Shown here: positions 4,652 through 5,742 of the stretch, one piece after another
How positions within the stretch are numbered: position 1 is the stretch's first letter
Layout of the letters: every line of letters begins with the position of its first letter
Source of the DNA: an uncultured Clostridia bacterium
Lineage (GTDB): Bacteria > Bacillota > Clostridia > Christensenellales > Aristaeellaceae
Direction: 5' to 3'
Length of the DNA stretch: 5,742 nucleotides
Assembly: GCA_946410395.1 (NCBI GenBank)
Contig: CAMKAE010000147.1
Span: 1-5,742, forward strand
Translations under genes and position numbers: made by a program
Notes under the pieces: model-generated
What the model saw: the letters and a program-made list of their open reading frames with translations, nothing else
What the model was told of the DNA's origin: nothing
Database searches by the model: none

Positions 4652-5742
4652 TCACTTCACCGGATTGGTCCAGTAGGCGTTGTTGTAGATGTCGGTGACC
4701 CGGTAGGTGATCACGATCTCCTTGTCATCAGGGAAAAACTTGTCACTGATTTCCAGACCCTCGGTCCAGACGACGGGGTCGCCCAGCTCGTAGGAATCCT
4801 GATACTTGTTGTCATAGGTGTAGAAGTCGGCGATGAACTGGATCGTGTCGCCCTCGGCCAGGGCTTCGGGCACGGTCTCGGCCACAAAGTCCGGATCATC
4901 GCTGGCGGTCAGGGCCGGCAGGTTTGACACGGTCTTGCCGAAGATCGCGTCCTCGGCATCCGGATAGACGTACTCATAGCCAACGATCTCGGGCTTGTCG
5001 TACGGTCTGCCGTTTTCATCCACGGCGGGCTCGAGGGTGATCAGCAGGCGGATCCGCTGCGGCTCCGTCTCACCCTTCTTTGTCAGCAGGGCGGGCGCCA
5101 TGCCGTAGAAGGTCTCGTCATCCCAGCGGGACAGGTTGTAGTAGGCTATGTACTGGCCCTTCTCTTCACCCTTGAGGCCCAGGGCCAGCGCGGAGCGCTT
5201 AGTGTCCGCCTGCAGCTTGCCATCCTCGGTCCAGTCAAAGAGATTGTCCAGGCCCAGGTCGATATACCCCTCGCCGGTGTCGATGAACACGTTGCGGTCC
5301 ACGCCGTTCACCAACACCCACTGATCACCCAGGTCCAGGACGCCGTCCTTGAAGACCAGCTTCGAGCGGTCCAGCTGATACAGGGAGACGAATTCCTTGA
5401 CCTTTTCATTGGATACGCCGCTGTCCGGTATCGACCGGCCGGAGCCCAGGAACATCTCCAGCAGGCTGCCCATGTCGATGCCGGCGGGAGAGGAGCTGCC
5501 GGACAGGGTCGCGGAGGGGTAGGCCTGATAGCTGCCGCCGGTGGCCGCGTACTGCGCGCCGCTCTCCACCTGCGCAAAGGCGCGGATGCACTCGCTGTAG
5601 CTGTCCAGGCCGAGATCGCTTTCGGTATTCTCTTTCTCCTGCTCGATCTGAGCGTAGTTGCTGGTAGCCTTGCGCACATTGCTGGCCTTCTGGTAGGGGA
5701 AGTACACGGAGATGCCGTAGGCGTCGGTCATGCCGCTGACGC
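4652..5742 (-). CDS. Clostripain-like (peptidase C11 family) protein, C-terminal part, cut by window edge
   Basis: The frame is open to the right edge, so the N-terminal part is missing and the Met at 5731 is probably internal (it is preceded by VSG). At least 362 residues are present. Numbering from that Met, GISVYFPY (6-13) resembles the end of the catalytic domain in clostripain-related cysteine peptidases. A Ser/Gly/Tyr-rich linker (about 58-105) follows, then a beta-rich C-terminal region with GDTIQFIADFYTYDNKYQDSYELGD (294-318) and the closing YRVTDIYNNAYWTNPVK, a pattern I associate with secreted clostripain-like proteins of Clostridia. The catalytic His and Cys would lie outside the window, so activity cannot be judged. 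The probable site of action is extracellular. Base composition is visibly less GC-rich than in ilvB. The TGA stop is followed at once by the palindromic element. A different secreted protein with a similar C-terminal module is the main alternative. Confidence 0.7.
   Translation of the reverse strand, partial: VSGMTDAYGISVYFPYQKASNVRKATSNYAQIEQEKENTESDLGLDSYSECIRAFAQVESGAQYAATGGSYQAYPSATLSGSSSPAGIDMGSLLEMFLGSGRSIPDSGVSNEKVKEFVSLYQLDRSKLVFKDGVLDLGDQWVLVNGVDRNVFIDTGEGYIDLGLDNLFDWTEDGKLQADTKRSALALGLKGEEKGQYIAYYNLSRWDDETFYGMAPALLTKKGETEPQRIRLLITLEPAVDENGRPYDKPEIVGYEYVYPDAEDAIFGKTVSNLPALTASDDPDFVAETVPEALAEGDTIQFIADFYTYDNKYQDSYELGDPVVWTEGLEISDKFFPDDKEIVITYRVTDIYNNAYWTNPVK

Noticed and set aside
2036..4676. 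Two long plus-strand open frames (2036-3580 and 3183-4676, about 500 codons each)
   Set aside because: They lie antisense to the well-supported PIG-L and Fe-ADH genes, are rich in Gly/His/Arg/Val repeats typical of reverse-complement GC-rich codons, overlap each other, and show no recognisable domain.

Overview
The window is GC-rich and every supportable gene lies on the minus strand, so transcription runs from high to low coordinates. The gene content, strong AGGAGG-type ribosome binding sites, a clostripain-family peptidase, a Firmicutes-style Fe-ADH and an ilvB-ilvN pair suggest a chromosomal segment of a high-GC anaerobic Clostridia member, such as a gut Oscillospiraceae-type bacterium. 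This assignment is inferred from protein style and not from a marker gene.

Layout in transcription order: (1) 5742-4652, the C-terminal part of a clostripain-like (peptidase C11) protein, cut by the window edge. (2) 4651-4485, a 167-bp intergenic element built as two inverted arms. Each arm carries a terminal GACCCCTC and two hairpins with a TGCG loop. It abuts the peptidase stop codon. (3) 4418-3294, an iron-dependent alcohol dehydrogenase that resembles phosphonoacetaldehyde reductases. (4) 3289-2093, only 4 nt downstream, a secreted PIG-L-family deacetylase with an N-terminal discoidin-like carbohydrate-binding domain. (5) 2092-1865, a regulatory region with a perfect consensus promoter (TTGACA, 17 bp, TATAAT), a leader of about 140 nt and an intrinsic terminator just before the next ribosome binding site. 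(6) 1864-164, ilvB, the acetolactate synthase catalytic subunit. (7) 148-1, the start of ilvN, the regulatory subunit, cut by the window edge.

There are two functional units. ilvB-ilvN is a branched-chain amino acid module with its own promoter. It appears to be controlled by premature termination, but the leader is neither a recognisable T-box nor a classical Leu/Ile/Val-run leader peptide. The Fe-ADH and PIG-L genes are tightly coupled. If the ADH is a phosphonoacetaldehyde reductase, the pair could serve modification of a surface glycan or glycolipid, but no phosphonate-forming gene is present in the window. No RNA genes, CRISPR array or transposase gene were seen. The two longest gene-free stretches are 222-234 bp, and both hold identifiable structure.
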